Origin: Manduca sexta
Taxonomy: Eukaryota > Arthropoda > Insecta > Lepidoptera > Sphingidae
NCBI RefSeq assembly: GCF_014839805.1
Contig: NC_051120.1
Location: forward strand, 11,408,001-11,472,000
Length of the DNA stretch: 64,000 nt
Direction: 5' to 3'
Below are positions 12,153 through 24,541 of the stretch, in pieces (the stretch's first letter is position 1; every line of letters begins with the position of its first letter). Below the pieces are notes generated by a model. It searched no databases, was not told the origin of the DNA, and worked only from the letters and a program-made list of their open reading frames with translations. A program made the position numbers and the translations under genes.

Positions 12153-14297
12153 AAACTTAATAAAAATAGATTCAATTGACCCTCATAAATGTACAATCAA
12201 ATGTATTACATTTATTTAATAAAAGATATTCAAACAAAACACGATATGATACAAAAAAAAAATATTCAGTTACCTAACAAATTACAATTATACATTATAC
12301 AGTGTGACAGAAGATTGAATTCTATTGTAATTTAAACTTTATTTCCTTTCGCATACGATTTATAAAATAGTAACCTGCTTTGACCCAATGCTTGGTTTTA
12401 ATATGGGTCCCATTATATAGGAACTAAGGTTGACTTTTGATTTCAATTAATTTTGTCGGTGCTTATTTTCAAGACACTATAGAAGCGTATTGCGATCCTC
12501 TTCCGTAACTTAATTGGGTGGATTTAAATGAAATACATACATTTTATAACGTCTTGTAGCAACAATATTTACATACACTTTATATACATATAAAAATATT
12601 AACATTTCAGTATAATTTATTACAATACATACAAATATATTGATGACAATTTGTCATACAGATCTATACTCGTAACAGGCATTGAGCAAAAGGCACATAC
12701 ATAAATCTTTATTTTATTTATTTATTTATATTCTACTGTGATAGATATTTAAATACATAAAAATATTCTAATCCGAGCCATACTCAATGTGTGGCCCACT
12801 GAGCTCTTTCAAGTGTCACATCTGACTACAAAAATTTCACAAAAACTAAAGGGACTTTTCTCAAGATCACTTGATGTGTATGCTAACACTAGAACGTATT
12901 TCTCAATATTAGACATATTGCAGACAATGGCCTCATGCCTAATGCTCCTCACACTTCAATTAAAGACCTTATTATAGGTAGAACAGAACTGCGTGTCGAC
13001 AAATGGTTTAGTATTATATGTATGTGGCAAAAAAACAAATTTCAATTGTATTTTTTATCGAAATTACTCTTTAGCCCACCACAAATATTGACCATTATAT
13101 TGGGGGAATCCCGAAGTTAAAACAATTATAATTGTAATAATCTTTGATAAGTTTTCTAATCATTTGTTTTTGTAGGACATTAGATAAATAATATATTATG
13201 CATATAAACAAAACTTAATGTAATCAGCACCTTAAATTGAAAAATATGCATAGAAAAGCCATTCTAAGTATTTCTAATCTGTCCTAATTGACTTAGGTCT
13301 GGTGACATCTAACAGAATTTGATCTAATTTTCTGAGGACGTTTATAAACTCCTAGTGTGCGAATCTCGTTTTGTGTGACATTTAAAGGAAGTTGGTCGCT
13401 TTTTAAAAAAATTTACCAAGTACCCTATTACCTTCCGTTCTCCTATATACGTAATTTTAAACCGACTTTAAAAAAAGGAGGGTTCTCTCAATACTTGTGT
13501 TTGTATTGTTTTTATGTCTTTAAACTGATTGCTGTGAATTGTTGGCCAAGTTACGTCATTTTATAATTTAATAAATTAAATTCTCTAAATTGTCTCATTA
13601 CAATATATGTTGTATTTTTTATATTAAAAGGTAACCGTGCATGGTTTAAACAACAGTGTAGAAATATAGTATAATAATGTACTAATTACACTAGCTAGCA
13701 TTGATATGATATGGCCTTTGGCTTAGCTTTGGATTTTTCAAGGATTGCATAGTTGACAATAGCAAATTAAAAATTAAAAGCTCGCCGAATTGAACGATAT
13801 TCCTGCACTATGCGAGGCCCTGTATGCAAGGCTTTTTCTAAGTTGGGTGCGAACTATCGTTAGGTCCTACGCATACTAGTGCAAAAACATAACTTTACAG
13901 GAGAGCAATTTAAACATGCTAAACTTTGTTAATTTGAAACATGTCCTTTCTGTATAATGCTGTCAACTTTCATTTTGTTACCTTATAGATTGATCTATAC
14001 TTGAGCTGTTAACTAAAAATTGACCATTATAACTTTTTATCGTTATCTCTAATCCCATGAAATGAGGCTTTGAGATTTAAGGTCAGAAAAATATAAATTC
14101 TTGGTTTTATAGCAGCCAATTCGTTCATAAAGCGGTGAGGCTTGTCATATTATAACTATGATTTAATTACTACAGGACTGCAAAATGTCAAGAAGAGTAC
14201 ATTAAGAATCATCTCATACATACCCTGGTTTAGACTGCATATTTTAATACCATCAACCTATTCGGAAGTTGTATTAAAAATACTATACATCTACCCC

Positions 14298-16463
14298 TTA
14301 CGCAGCAGTGAGGGTGGAAAGCACCTCCCTTCCTAATTTATGTGCGATGAAGTTGAGTAATGTCATGACCAGCTCTCTCCGACTTGTGGCACAGCTCATG
14401 AGGATATCAAATGCTATCATATAGTCTTCCGGATCCAATCTTCGGAGGTAGTTAAAGACTATGTACAGCACCTCTTTTAACTTCTCCTTGACAGTTGCCC
14501 AGATTTCTCTGAGGGATACTATGGCTGGAATAGAAAATGTATAGTTATGGTGCTGTATGTCAGTGTTTCTTTGTATGTTTCATATGAAGTACGGGTTGTA
14601 CTGTAGGACCTTCAAGTATTCCAGGGATTCACAGAGAGACACATGTGATATAAAGAATCATCTACACTAAGAATACAAGGGGCTGACTAAGTAAAGAAAC
14701 AGTATTACGGTAGATAGTTAGCCCGATAAGGACCGGCTTACACAAACACCAGTCTTTTGGGAGAGCGCTTTAGATGCTTGCATCCCTTGAAAAATTAAGT
14801 GACTATACTGGGAGCAACCTAGTAACGGGTTACGAACCTCGGCTCAGGACAGACACAGGGAGAGGATGATACATTAACGATTAAGGACAGTATTACTGTT
14901 TTATTTAAAATATATCTGAATTTCCCTGCCTTCTCATAAATAACTAGGCATCATGGATTTCACTATTTCATCCCTACATTCAGTCAATTCATAAAATCAA
15001 TAATTATATGTTAAATGGTGTAGATGCGGCATCTATCCTGCACTTGACTTTCAAACAGCGCATTATAGCACAGATAGTTTAATATTATTATACCAAACTA
15101 CAATATGGCATGTTAAAGTAGCACATTTTATGGAAAATTCTTTGGGCAAGAGTCTTCAACACATGGTTACACTATACTAAGACCCACGGTGCTAATTAGG
15201 TCTATTTTCAGGTATGTAAACACATACTATTTATAATGTATCTAAAACTTTATATTAAACAATCATTTTTAATAAAGAATATTCACTTTTAACTTTGATT
15301 TTTCATTTTATTTTGAATATGTATTATATGTTTCATTGAATAAAGAAGCACTAACAAAATGTGACAACTTACTTGAGGCTCCAAAACCTGCCGCTCCACC
15401 GATGCCAGCACCAAGCGCGGCTCCCATTCTGCCTCCAGCATATCCACCGACCACCCCTCCTACTAATGCCAGTGCCCCAGTCAGGAGAGCAGTGTCTGCG
15501 TCCCATACTATTCTTATGTCAAATATATCACCTGAAAATAATAGCAATATTTTGGTTTCAGGTATACAAGTTAAAAATGTTAGGGGACCCTTAATAAAAT
15601 TGACATATTATAGTACAGTATTATGTACAATTAAGGCTGATATTGAATTTATAAGATACTATCCCTTCCATTAAATTCAAAGCTTTAATTTATTATCGTG
15701 TAAATTTTGCAAATTCTTTTTCTCTAAAATTTTGCAAGACATACAGTTTCATAATTTTTTTGGAAAAATGTAATCAACTACTCTTTTTTTCTTCTTTTCT
15801 ATTTTCAACTATTCTCTTAGTGCAGTATACAATATACCATATAAAGGAACAAAAAAATTCAAACAAATGTGCTACCAATTTTATCACTCACACTGGAGTA
15901 TTTGTTATGAATATAGTATTGTTTGATAAGAAAGTATCTTTTGTTTACAGTTATTATTTTTTTAACCTGAATAAGTATAGCTCTAAAAAGGTTCAGTTTG
16001 CTTTTTCAACCAAGACTACTCTGACATATATCATATATTTTATCAAAACTACTTATAAACTTTTTGGGAAGTCTCATTAAATTAATTGCATAGGGAATAA
16101 CCTATTGTGATGAAAGATAAATAAAAAGAAGTAAAATCCCGATACAAGCATTCAGAGCGTCTTGTCGGCGTGTCTATGGTAAGTGACAACCTGTGAATCC
16201 CCCGAAGTTTCGTAACGAATCGGTATTTCCTAATAATACGACTTTAACAACAAAGGATTCATATTTACCTTATCAATTATCATGAATACACGTTTTTGAA
16301 ATACGAGACACTCATAAATCATAATTGTCATAATTACATGTCCAGTATCTAAGATCGGCTGCTTTGCGCTACTTCACTTACCAATTTCTAATAAAATTCG
16401 TTCAAGCCATGTAGCATCGAATCTCAGCTCGTTTGCGACAAAAGGTTGTAGCTCGGTAGACAT
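14298..16463 (-). CDS. C19orf12/Nazo family protein, copy 1 (three exons)
   Basis: Exons 16382-16463, 15373-15531 and 14298-14524 give 155 residues, close to human C19orf12 (152). Order: a short polar N-terminus, then a glycine-zipper membrane hairpin at about residues 42-78 (motifs LVGGVVGGYAGGRMGAALG and GAGIGGAAGFG), then an amphipathic helical C-terminus beginning SLREIWATVKEKL. This is the C19orf12 layout; human C19orf12 is a mitochondria/ER-contact protein mutated in MPAN neurodegeneration, and Drosophila Nazo members are reported as STING-dependent antiviral effectors. Function here is inferred from the family. The ATG at 16461-16463 opens MSTELQPFVANEL; the exon 1 donor is GTAAGT. Both introns are phase 1. 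A paralog in the same orientation lies 4.1 kb upstream, indicating tandem duplication. Confidence 0.82.
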
Positions 16464-17611
16464 TATTGGAACAGAAATGTTTTGTTTGAAAGCTACAAAC
16501 AATTAACTGGATAATTAAAAATAAAATACGTTAGGCGAGTAAACAAAATGAAAACAGACTATTACAAAGTACAAAACAAAGCAGGTATCTGTAGGTATGT
16601 ATTAGAATTGACATTCGATTTGACAGGTCATAGCTGGACTAGAGTTATGACATAGAACGAATCAATTATACTTTTCTGTCAATAATTTATCGATTTCTCA
16701 GATAGTTATTTTAATTCAAAATATCTAATTGAATTAGTAAACGTTGTGATATCTATTTTACGTATATGAATAGGTCCTGATTGTAGTAAACAGACTAATT
16801 GTGACATTTATTACGTATAAATGTTCATATATGAAACTAGTAGGTGTCAGTGGCATCAAAAAATGATGTTTCGATTGTTGATACACAATTGTTAAATGAG
16901 TTAGTTTACAACTAAGATATAGAACACCTCTATTTCTACCTTGAAAAATATTTACGTAAATGACAAACGTATGTACTGAAAATATAAATATCCCTTGTAC
17001 ACTTGCCAATGGTCTACGCAATTTGGAAATGACAATCATTACCATAAATTGATATGACAAACAAATCTATTTAAATAGGATTTGATATAACGAGTTTTTG
17101 TATATAAAATAGGAATGTCCAAGAATATTAGATATGTACACCCTTAATTTGTAATGTGTTTAAAGTAGTACCGTACAAAGTTTTATAACTTTATCTACCA
17201 TAAGTAGTCTTTAGTTAATTTTATTTAGTAACCAAAAAGAGTTACTTATAGTATTAAATGACGAACGAATTAAATCGAATAAGTAGATATTATTCTATCT
17301 GGCATCATCTCTATTTTTTGTTATGGCGATATTGGCTTACTTAAGTTTTATTATTCTGTAATTCCCCTAATTCTACGTCCAAGGGTTTTTTCTTGTTATA
17401 TCCTGATGTAATCAGCTTTATCGTATGCTCACGACTACCTATGACGCTCTATACGTCCAAGTAGAGTTGTTGGAGCCAAATAATTTCACTTTATAATCTT
17501 AAATATAAGATAAACAAAAACCTACCCCCATTTAACTCAGGAGCGGACACTACACTATTATAATTAAGTACTTATAAGTACTCTATGACATTTAAAATTC
17601 CCTTTAACAGG

Positions 17612-17700
17612 AATGACGAACCAATGGCACACATGCCAGTGGTGGCATGTGATAAATAATTCGGGCACATGAGTAATATGCCAAACATTGTATATGTATC
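17612..17700 (+). repeat. Repeat sharing AACCAATGGCACAC words with 34046-34140
   Basis: GACGAACCAATGGCACACAT, GGTGGCATGTGA and AATTCGGGCA occur here and, slightly changed, at 34046-34140. Probably a DNA-transposon fragment. Confidence 0.4.
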
Positions 17701-17919
17701 TTTCTTTGGGATTAACTTCGCTTCATATTTATTTTACATGTGGAAATTATTTTTTAATTAAGTAAGTATACATAGGTATTAGTTGAAAATTCTGTGAGGA
17801 ATGAATCGTAACGTACGGCCACTCATACTCCTCCCTTATCACTCCGTAGGGAGCTCAATACTATATTTGTTCACATTTCAATAGTCAAACCCGCGAGCAA
17901 AACCTAGTATTATAGTATA

Positions 17920-18125
17920 AAACGAAGTCCCCAGCCACATCTGTTTCCATGTCTGAACGCAATAAATTCAATAACTCCCCAACGGATATTGGTGAAAATT
18001 TATATGGAGATAGTTTGAGACCCTAAGAAAGACATAGGCTACTTCATCCCGGTGAAATATATAGCGGAACTTTTATCCCGGAAAACTCTTACACGCGGGC
18101 GAAGCTGCGAGCAAAAGTTATAGAG
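17920..18125 (+). mobile_element. Helitron-like non-autonomous repeat
   Basis: Starts TATAAAACGAAGTCCCC; the 3' region has GGAAAACTC, then ACGCGGGCGAAGCTGCGAGC and AAAAGTTA. Same family as 41371-41578. Confidence 0.55.
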
Positions 18126-18199
18126 AATATTGGGCGATCGCAGTATCTCACCATAATCGTCCAATTGCTCCAGAAGCTAAGGTACACGGTACAATATAT

Positions 18200-18520
18200 A
18201 TTAATAGTATCAGCCCTGTATTATATACTGTCCCACTGCTGGGCACGGGCCTCCTTTACTAATGAGAGGAATTAGGCCTTAATCTACCACGCTGACCTAG
18301 TGCGGATTGGTACACTTCACACACCCTAAAAATTTCAATAGAGAACTTCTTCAGTTGCAGGGTTCCTCACGATGTTCTGTACCGTTAAAGCAAGCGATAA
18401 TTCACAAAGAAGGCACACGTGAATTTAGAAAAGTCAGAGGTGTTTGCCCTTGGGTTTTGAACCTGTGGATATTCGTGATTCGTCTCAATAGTCCGTTCCA
18501 CTCCCAAGAGTTTTCCCCGG
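18200..18520 (-). mobile_element. tRNA-derived SINE, family B, copy 2
   Basis: Contains CAGCCCTGTATTATATACTG, GGAATTAGGCCTTAATCTAC and CACGATGTTCTGTACCGTTA in the order seen at 4800. The 5' (pol III) end is degraded. Confidence 0.7.
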
Positions 18521-19117
18521 CCTGGATTGAGAGCATAGCGCTTTCATGCCATTCAGAGGAGGAAGTTGAGAATGGCACTTTGAGATGTTATAGAAATAAT
18601 GTTGAATACCATTATAGGTATAGGTACAATCGCCTGATAATGATAATAAATATCCAGTATTACCTACTTTGCTTAGGTACGACGTAGTACTCAATGATAA
18701 CAGCAAGGCTTACGTAATTCTGCTAGAGACTTAGTTAAAAATCCTGCTTAGTAGGTAGAGCCTAGAAAATATTGATGAAATAATATTAATAATTTTAGTA
18801 TTTATAGCTAAATGCCAAAAATAGCACATTAGTAATTATTATCTTGGTTAAAGCTTCATCATCATCAGCCGCAAGATGTCCACTGCTGAACATGGGCCTC
18901 CCCTAAAGATTTCCAGATTATACTATTGGAAGCGACCCGCATCCAGCGATCTCTTGCGACTTTTATAATTTTTTTAACTTTGGTTAAAGCTTATAAGTAT
19001 TACAGTCAAGTAAATGATCTAAGATATTTAAATGCCTCTACCTCTTCAGGGATTAAGTTGTAATATATAGGCTAACTCATTATATCTGTGTAGGAGTAGG
19101 CTGTTGTGCAAACTTGG

Positions 19118-19366
19118 TTGCGTTTGGTGCCTCAGTGACGTGGTTGTATTGCGCGCGCGGTACAACACCGCTCTTGGGTCCTTGGTTCCAGACCGGGATC
19201 AGGCAGTGATATTAGGTTATTCTGCTCAGTATCAGCCCGGAGTCTAGAATTTATACCCGATATGGCGATAGGCTCGCCCTCATCACATATAGAACAAAAC
19301 ACTCTTGGCGAACTATGCAAGCAAGGCACGCCGCCCCAGCTTATCCTATCGGAAATAAATGCGTTG
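19118..19366 (+). mobile_element. tRNA-derived SINE, family C, copy 2
   Basis: Starts GTGCCTCAGTGACGTGGTTG and carries GGTTCCAGACCGGGATCAGG in B-box position, then ATTCTGCTCAGTATCAGCCC. Immediately followed by the TRIM-like element. Confidence 0.7.
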
Positions 19367-19777
19367 TGTGAGTTATATTTCGTCGTGGCGATTCGGGCTT
19401 TTCTTTTACATGTAATAATATATTTTAAAATCAAATATATTCTCATTTTAACACTTTTTAAAAAGCCCGAATCGCCACGACGAAATATAAGTAACTGGCG
19501 CAGTCGCGGTAGGATCGTGTCTGAAGAAACGGTTTCGCGTGCAAGTAAAATCCTTAAACGTGTAAACCGCGGCGCGATTCACGAACCTAGACGGAGACGT
19601 CGTGGAAGATTGCTGGAAAAGCGGATCAGCGGAATAGTTCTCTGCTTGTATTCGGTGTGGACGGTTGAGTCCACCGGGCTTTTCTTTTACATGTAATAAG
19701 ATATTTTAAAATCAAATATATTCTCATTTTAACACTTTTTAAAAAGCCCGAATCGCCACGACGAAATATAACTTGTG
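19367..19777 (+). mobile_element. TRIM-like miniature LTR retrotransposon
   Basis: LTR-like direct repeats lie at 19371-19492 and 19668-19773. They share a 97-bp block (19394-19490 and 19675-19771) with one mismatch; the right one has lost about 16 bp near its start. Outer ends are AGTTATATTTCG and CGAAATATAACT. Flanks are TGTG at 19367-19370 and 19774-19777, a 4-bp target duplication. At 19496, 3 nt after the left LTR, is TGGCGCAGTCGCGGTAGGAT, which resembles a primer site for tRNA-Ser. The 175-bp interior has no protein. A clear polypurine tract is missing, so the class is likely, not proven. Confidence 0.65.
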
Positions 19778-20518
19778 TTAAATAGTTTTTGTTAGGTTTT
19801 TCAACCTTATTACCTGTTGATTGTAATGTAGGTATAATGTGATAATTAAAGCCTATCGGTATATTGCAAAATGTGTTTGTTTTTGAATCGATAAATTATA
19901 ATCAGATAAATAAATGTGTCAAGAAATAAAACACATATTCGGAATAAAACATTTATTGAGGATTTCTTAACATTATTTATTACATTATCATTTATTCATA
20001 ACTTACGAACTAATTTACAATAGTCATAATTATTATTCAATTTAATGCCAACATAATATCACAGATGTACTTAATACATTAACATCATAATACATTACTA
20101 AGTCAATTTTAGTTTAGGCACTAAAACGTAAGCAGTTGATAAACATTTTAAAAATAAAATAAAAGTAACAGTAAGTATAAATAAGGAAGGAAAGGAAAAG
20201 GGAAAATAATAAAATATGTAGTTATGTGACAGTATAAAGAATAAATTTCTATAAAATATTTATCAATTGCACCCATGCCTAATTAAAAAATTGAACACTC
20301 GCCACCTGTGTTATGTATGACGTATACATTTGAAACATACATGCGGTGCAGCCGTTTACAATATTCACTTGTTAATTTCATTCATTTCTTTATAATTTCA
20401 CTAAGAACATATTAAAATACCTTACATTAATACAGTCCAATAATAAATCATAACTATAAATTTACCATAATACTCATAAAGCATTATACACAAAACATAA
20501 CAGTAAAGTATATTTAAG

Positions 20519-23128
20519 TTAAGCAACAGCCAGTCGAGATGTGATCTGTTTACCGAGGATGCTGGATGCAGTCTCCAAGATAACCATGGCGAGTTGCGCG
20601 CTGGTCCCGCTGTGGTTGGTGAGGAACATGGCCGCCCTGCGATAGTCGTCAAGACCCAAACCCGCGAGGTAATCATACACGATGTCGAATAGCTCCGATA
20701 ATTTCTCTTTGACGTCTTGCCATATTTCTCGCATGGATACAGCTGGGAAGGAAACAAACATTATTTTGCTAGTGTTTTGATTTCAGAATTCCCGGATTTT
20801 TGGTGGAGGGTATGATAAATGTAAGAAATTAGATTTTTTGTTACTAAAATAATAAATAAAATAATAAAATATGTAGTAATAATACATTGACCAAAAGAGA
20901 ATCTTATCCTACTAATATTATAAATGCGAAAGTTTGTGAGGATGGATGTATGTTCGTATGTATGTATGTATGTTTGTTTCCCTTTCACGAAAAAACTACT
21001 GAAAGGATTTGGATGTAACTTTATAGTAATATTGGTTATACATCAGAATAACACATAGGCTACAATTTATAATGTTTTTGTGTCATTTGGTCATAATATA
21101 ACGATACATGACAAGTAAGTCGGAAAAAATGCTATCTTGGAGTACGCTGCCTAAATTGTTGGAGTTACACAAAGATGATGTACCCTAAGATTATTTGTCT
21201 TAAATAGTTCTAAATAAAAGTCCGCGACAGCACATATCTACCTTTTATATGGAAGCCACTATGACCAAAATAGTGAGTCATAAATATAAGTAATTAAATT
21301 GGATACTTTTTTAGCGTGTCTTTTATCCCGGAAAACTCCTTCACGCAGGCGAAGCCGCGAGCAAAAGCTAGTTACAATATATTTTTGACCTTAATGCAGG
21401 CAATGACATTTACAAATAAGTAAGGGGCATTTCCATATAGGTTTTATGAGCGATACAATCATGGGGTCTTCTAATGGACGGCATCCAAATTGCAGTTGGC
21501 GGGTCGGCGGAGCGAGTCATTGCGTCGTGATCCGGCCGTTTTAGTATAAAATTTGGCGTATGCAGAAAAAAAAATCCCAAAAGTTAACACGTTCGGGGTT
21601 TTTATCGCAATGAAAAAAAATATCTTCAACTATTGAATTAAATGTAGAATCTTGTAAAAGGGGTTTGAGCGACCTCAAACCCATTTTACAAGTGGTTGCA
21701 ATTAGTAACATAATGCTCGCTGATTGTAAATTCGCATTCTCGAATTACGTCGGATTATTGTTTTCGTAAAAATGCACGCTCGCTCTATTCAGGCATAATC
21801 AGTTCCAATATAACCTTTTATGGTTTCACGGAGAAAGTGCCTCATTACTACCGACCAAACTTCGTGGAGAGCGACTAAGCGGCTATGCTGGATTCACCGT
21901 ACCTTATAACCTAGCGTCGAGCTGCCCGGATTAAATAACCAACTTGAGGGTTTCTGTGACATTTACTTTTTTAACGAGCACATATTAATATAAAGTAAGT
22001 TTACAGTTGGCGGTAACATAAATAAATGTAACATTTTTTTTATACATATTAATAAATGTTATATACAAAATTAAGAAATTTAAGTAACTTCTAAAAAGGA
22101 TCTTTGTGATATTTTTATAGTCTGGTATGAATAAAAATCTGAGTGAATAACACACGAGCTCCGTTACAGTGTCAATTTTGTACATTTATTGTCAAAAAAA
22201 CAAAGACATTAAACAGTACATATAATTAGTTACATAAAAACCATTTTTAAGCTGTATGATACCGAATACTTCCGCCTTTCTAAAAGTAAAAATTGACGCA
22301 TAAGGATTTTTCACAACCAAGTACCAAGAATACTATTTTCAAGACTATTTCTAATCTAGTTTATTGATCTCCGATTTCTAGGTATTTATGCCCTGAGCCT
22401 ACTCCCAAGACTATTTCAAATTTTCGCGTATTTATTTACTCATTTTAACCATATAAAGTTGAAAATAATTTTACATCAATTTTAAATAATTTTGCACGCT
22501 CGAAAAAGGAATTTTTGTATGTAATAACAAACAAACCCAATCAGTGTCAGTTTTAAATCCTGAAATCCTGTTACAAGATTCTACATCCCATCTGAATTGA
22601 AAATAAATGACATTTAGTAGGTGGAATTAAGTATCGTATAGTATTTTGTGTGTTAATAAACATTTTATAAATCTATAATGGTATTTTAAATATATTAAAT
22701 TTAAAAACGAACCCTTATTGTAAATCTACCCTCAAAATATTTTTATTCATGCAAAATGTAATATAGTGACATCGAACTAAATTAAAATAACGAGTAAAAA
22801 CATATTATAAGCAGTGTAAATAAGTTAAACATCACTCACCAACAATACCAAGTCCACAGCCACCTCCAACTGCCCCACCGATCATAGCTCCAACCTTTCC
22901 ACCATAATGGCGGCCTATAAGCCCTCCTGCCAATGCAAGCCCGGTTGTTATCAACAACGCGCCTTTGGCCCTATTATCATTTAGAATGACTTTGAAGTCA
23001 AAATTGTCGCAAATTGATAATATAATGTTTTCTATATTGGTCGGGTCGAAAGGTAATGCGCAAGAGTTTGCCCTCAGCGGACATACTTCGTAGTCGCTCT
23101 CGGAATCCAATGAATATTGGTGATTCAT
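20519..23128 (-). CDS. C19orf12/Nazo family protein, copy 2 (two exons)
   Basis: Exons 22840-23128 and 20519-20742 give 170 residues. The N-terminus (about 50 residues, two Cys, acidic) is longer and unlike copy 1. The membrane hairpin at about residues 55-96 is closer to the vertebrate form than copy 1 is (AKGALL then LALAGGLIG and GAMIGGAVGGG). The C-terminal helical region starts SMREIWQDVKEKLSELFDIV and matches copy 1 in position and pattern (REIW..VKEKL). The intron separating hairpin from C-terminus is phase 1 and at the equivalent place in both copies. Copy 2 lacks the intron that splits the N-terminus of copy 1. Both copies are intact, so both are probably functional. The start ATG at 23126-23128 is 1.4 kb from the divergent SNAPC5-like gene. 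Confidence 0.82.
20910..21372 (+). mobile_element. Helitron-like non-autonomous repeat
   Basis: The 5' part has ATAAATGCGAAAGTTTGTGAGG followed by a GTAT microsatellite. The 3' end is CGCAGGCGAAGCCGCGAGC then AAAAGCTAGT, that is, a hairpin followed by CTAG/T. Confidence 0.6.
21651..21692. repeat. 19-bp hairpin with 4-nt loop
   Basis: CTTGTAAAAGGGGTTTGAG (21651-21669), loop CGAC, then the reverse complement with one mismatch at 21674-21692. In the intron of Nazo-like copy 2. Confidence 0.8.
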
Positions 23129-24541
23129 TGTGTGATAGTATTTAAAGCGCGCAACACAACTATAACAAACAAATACTTTCTACGACTGATGTGTAATTTA
23201 ATTTATGTCGTGTTTTATTGGTGGCGGAAGGGAGTAGATAATCTTGTAAATAGAATATCTATATGTATGGTAATCGATGTTGCTAACTTTTCTTGTCGAA
23301 CGTGCAAAAAATTACTTCAAACTACTAAAAGTAAAATCTTTCGCTGATCCACAAGAAATCCACTGAAGTGTTATTTACTTTTAACTTTTATTTTTGGACG
23401 TGGAATATCAATTTCTTAACTTTATCTGGGGAGCTATTTTTTAATAGCATATTTTTCGCAATAAGTAGTTCCTCTAGTAAAGTTCTGTGTACACCACTAT
23501 TATTGTTGCCTTATGGGCTAAAATACGTAAAATGTTTAGATTTTCTCCCTGAGAAGTTATTTTGATTAATTTCTTCTCGAAATCAGGTTGAAGTTTGCAA
23601 TTGGGATCGTTTATTGAAAACGGCTATAAACATATTTATGACCAAAAGTCTAATATGAATCTACCAGTTATGTCCTTTCTTTTACTTCGGGACAAAATAA
23701 TTTGGACTTAGCATCTTCCGTCTCCGCGTCACTTTACATTTTCGGGACATTCGGTTACCACTACTCTTGACAGCTTAGTGACGTATTTCCAGTTTCCAAT
23801 CACCATGTGGCAGTGGCACGCTTTCTCGGTCATCGGTCAAAAAACTTAAAACTTATTACTAACTAATAACAACACGCAGCCTTTAAAATGATGACCCCGA
23901 ATGAGTCTCCGGAAACAAGTTTTATTAGGTAAAACGCTACTATTTTAGTAGTAAATCTACTAAGTTGGCAACAGTGATAACACGTAGGGTAGCATAGAAA
24001 ATAGACAATGTAGAGTTTGTGACGATTTTAGGCTCAGAACAATGACAAGATTTAAGGTTTATATAATTTTTGAGCAACCAAATCTGATTCTTTTTTTTGA
24101 CTAACTTTTTATATATATTTTTTTATTTTTTTAACTTCATGGTAAGAATCTAGAGGGCGTCAATGGTAGGACCACCATCACATATATTGCCGATGCCGAT
24201 TGCCGACACAGAAAAAATCCAGGATATTTGGGCGAAATATGGGTTTATCCCCGGACACCTCTGAAAAACAATTTTTTAAAACGCGGGGGGGCACAGGTGG
24301 GAGAGTTCGATCATCGACTATTTTGCCGTGCCTTTTATGCGGGTTATTATGAATGCATGTTTTAAAACCCCTGCCGGACGGCCACCCTTCAACCTAGGAC
24401 AAATCCGGGGATTTCCGGACGGATGGCAGTCCTAGTCAAGGGTTAAACGTCAAAAATAACAAAGAAAAATAAAGTTTATTTTCTATAAAGTAATAAGTTA
24501 CGTAGGAAATTTTAGTAGGAAATATTATACCCTTTTTAATA
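23129..24541. other. Divergent upstream region, Nazo-like copy 2 and SNAPC5-like gene
   Basis: Head-to-head spacer of 1.4 kb that must hold the promoters of both genes. I see no clear TATA box or CpG-rich block. A small hAT-type MITE (24159-24442) sits about 100 bp upstream of the plus-strand ATG. Confidence 0.5.
24159..24442. mobile_element. hAT-type MITE with 8-bp flanks
   Basis: Terminal inverted repeats TAGGACCACCATC (24167) and, on the other strand, TAGGACTGCCATCC (ending 24434). Flanking 8-mers GTCAATGG and GTCAAGGG differ at one base, fitting the 8-bp target duplication of hAT elements. Confidence 0.65.

Larger units (their letters stand above)
8588..14297. other. Convergent intergenic region / 3' UTRs
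   Basis: This lies between the stop codons of the nicotinamidase (plus) and the first Nazo-like gene (minus). It is very AT-rich. I see no gene. Possible poly(A) signals on the plus strand include AATAAA at 10850-10855, but the true 3' end cannot be set. It contains a palindromic MITE (8765-8912), two copies of a long-TIR MITE (9370-9575, 11342-11565), a CT-rich microsatellite (10336-10436) and three interspersed repeat copies. Confidence 0.5.
16464..20518. other. Spacer between the two Nazo-like genes
   Basis: This contains the upstream region of copy 1 and the 3' region of copy 2. It is AT-rich with no supported gene. Mobile content is a hAT-like fragment near 17612-17700, a Helitron-like end at 17920-18125, two tRNA-derived SINEs (18200-18520 and 19118-19366) and a TRIM-like LTR element at 19371-19773. 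Confidence 0.5.
20743..22839 (-). other. Intron of Nazo-like copy 2
   Basis: A 2.1-kb AT-rich intron with GTGAGT donor and CCCAG acceptor. It holds a Helitron-like repeat (20910-21372) and a near-perfect hairpin (21651-21692). No exon is seen inside. Confidence 0.6.

Noticed and set aside
19262..19696. 144-codon plus-strand frame
   Set aside because: It spans the SINE/TRIM junction and both LTR-like repeats; no domain.
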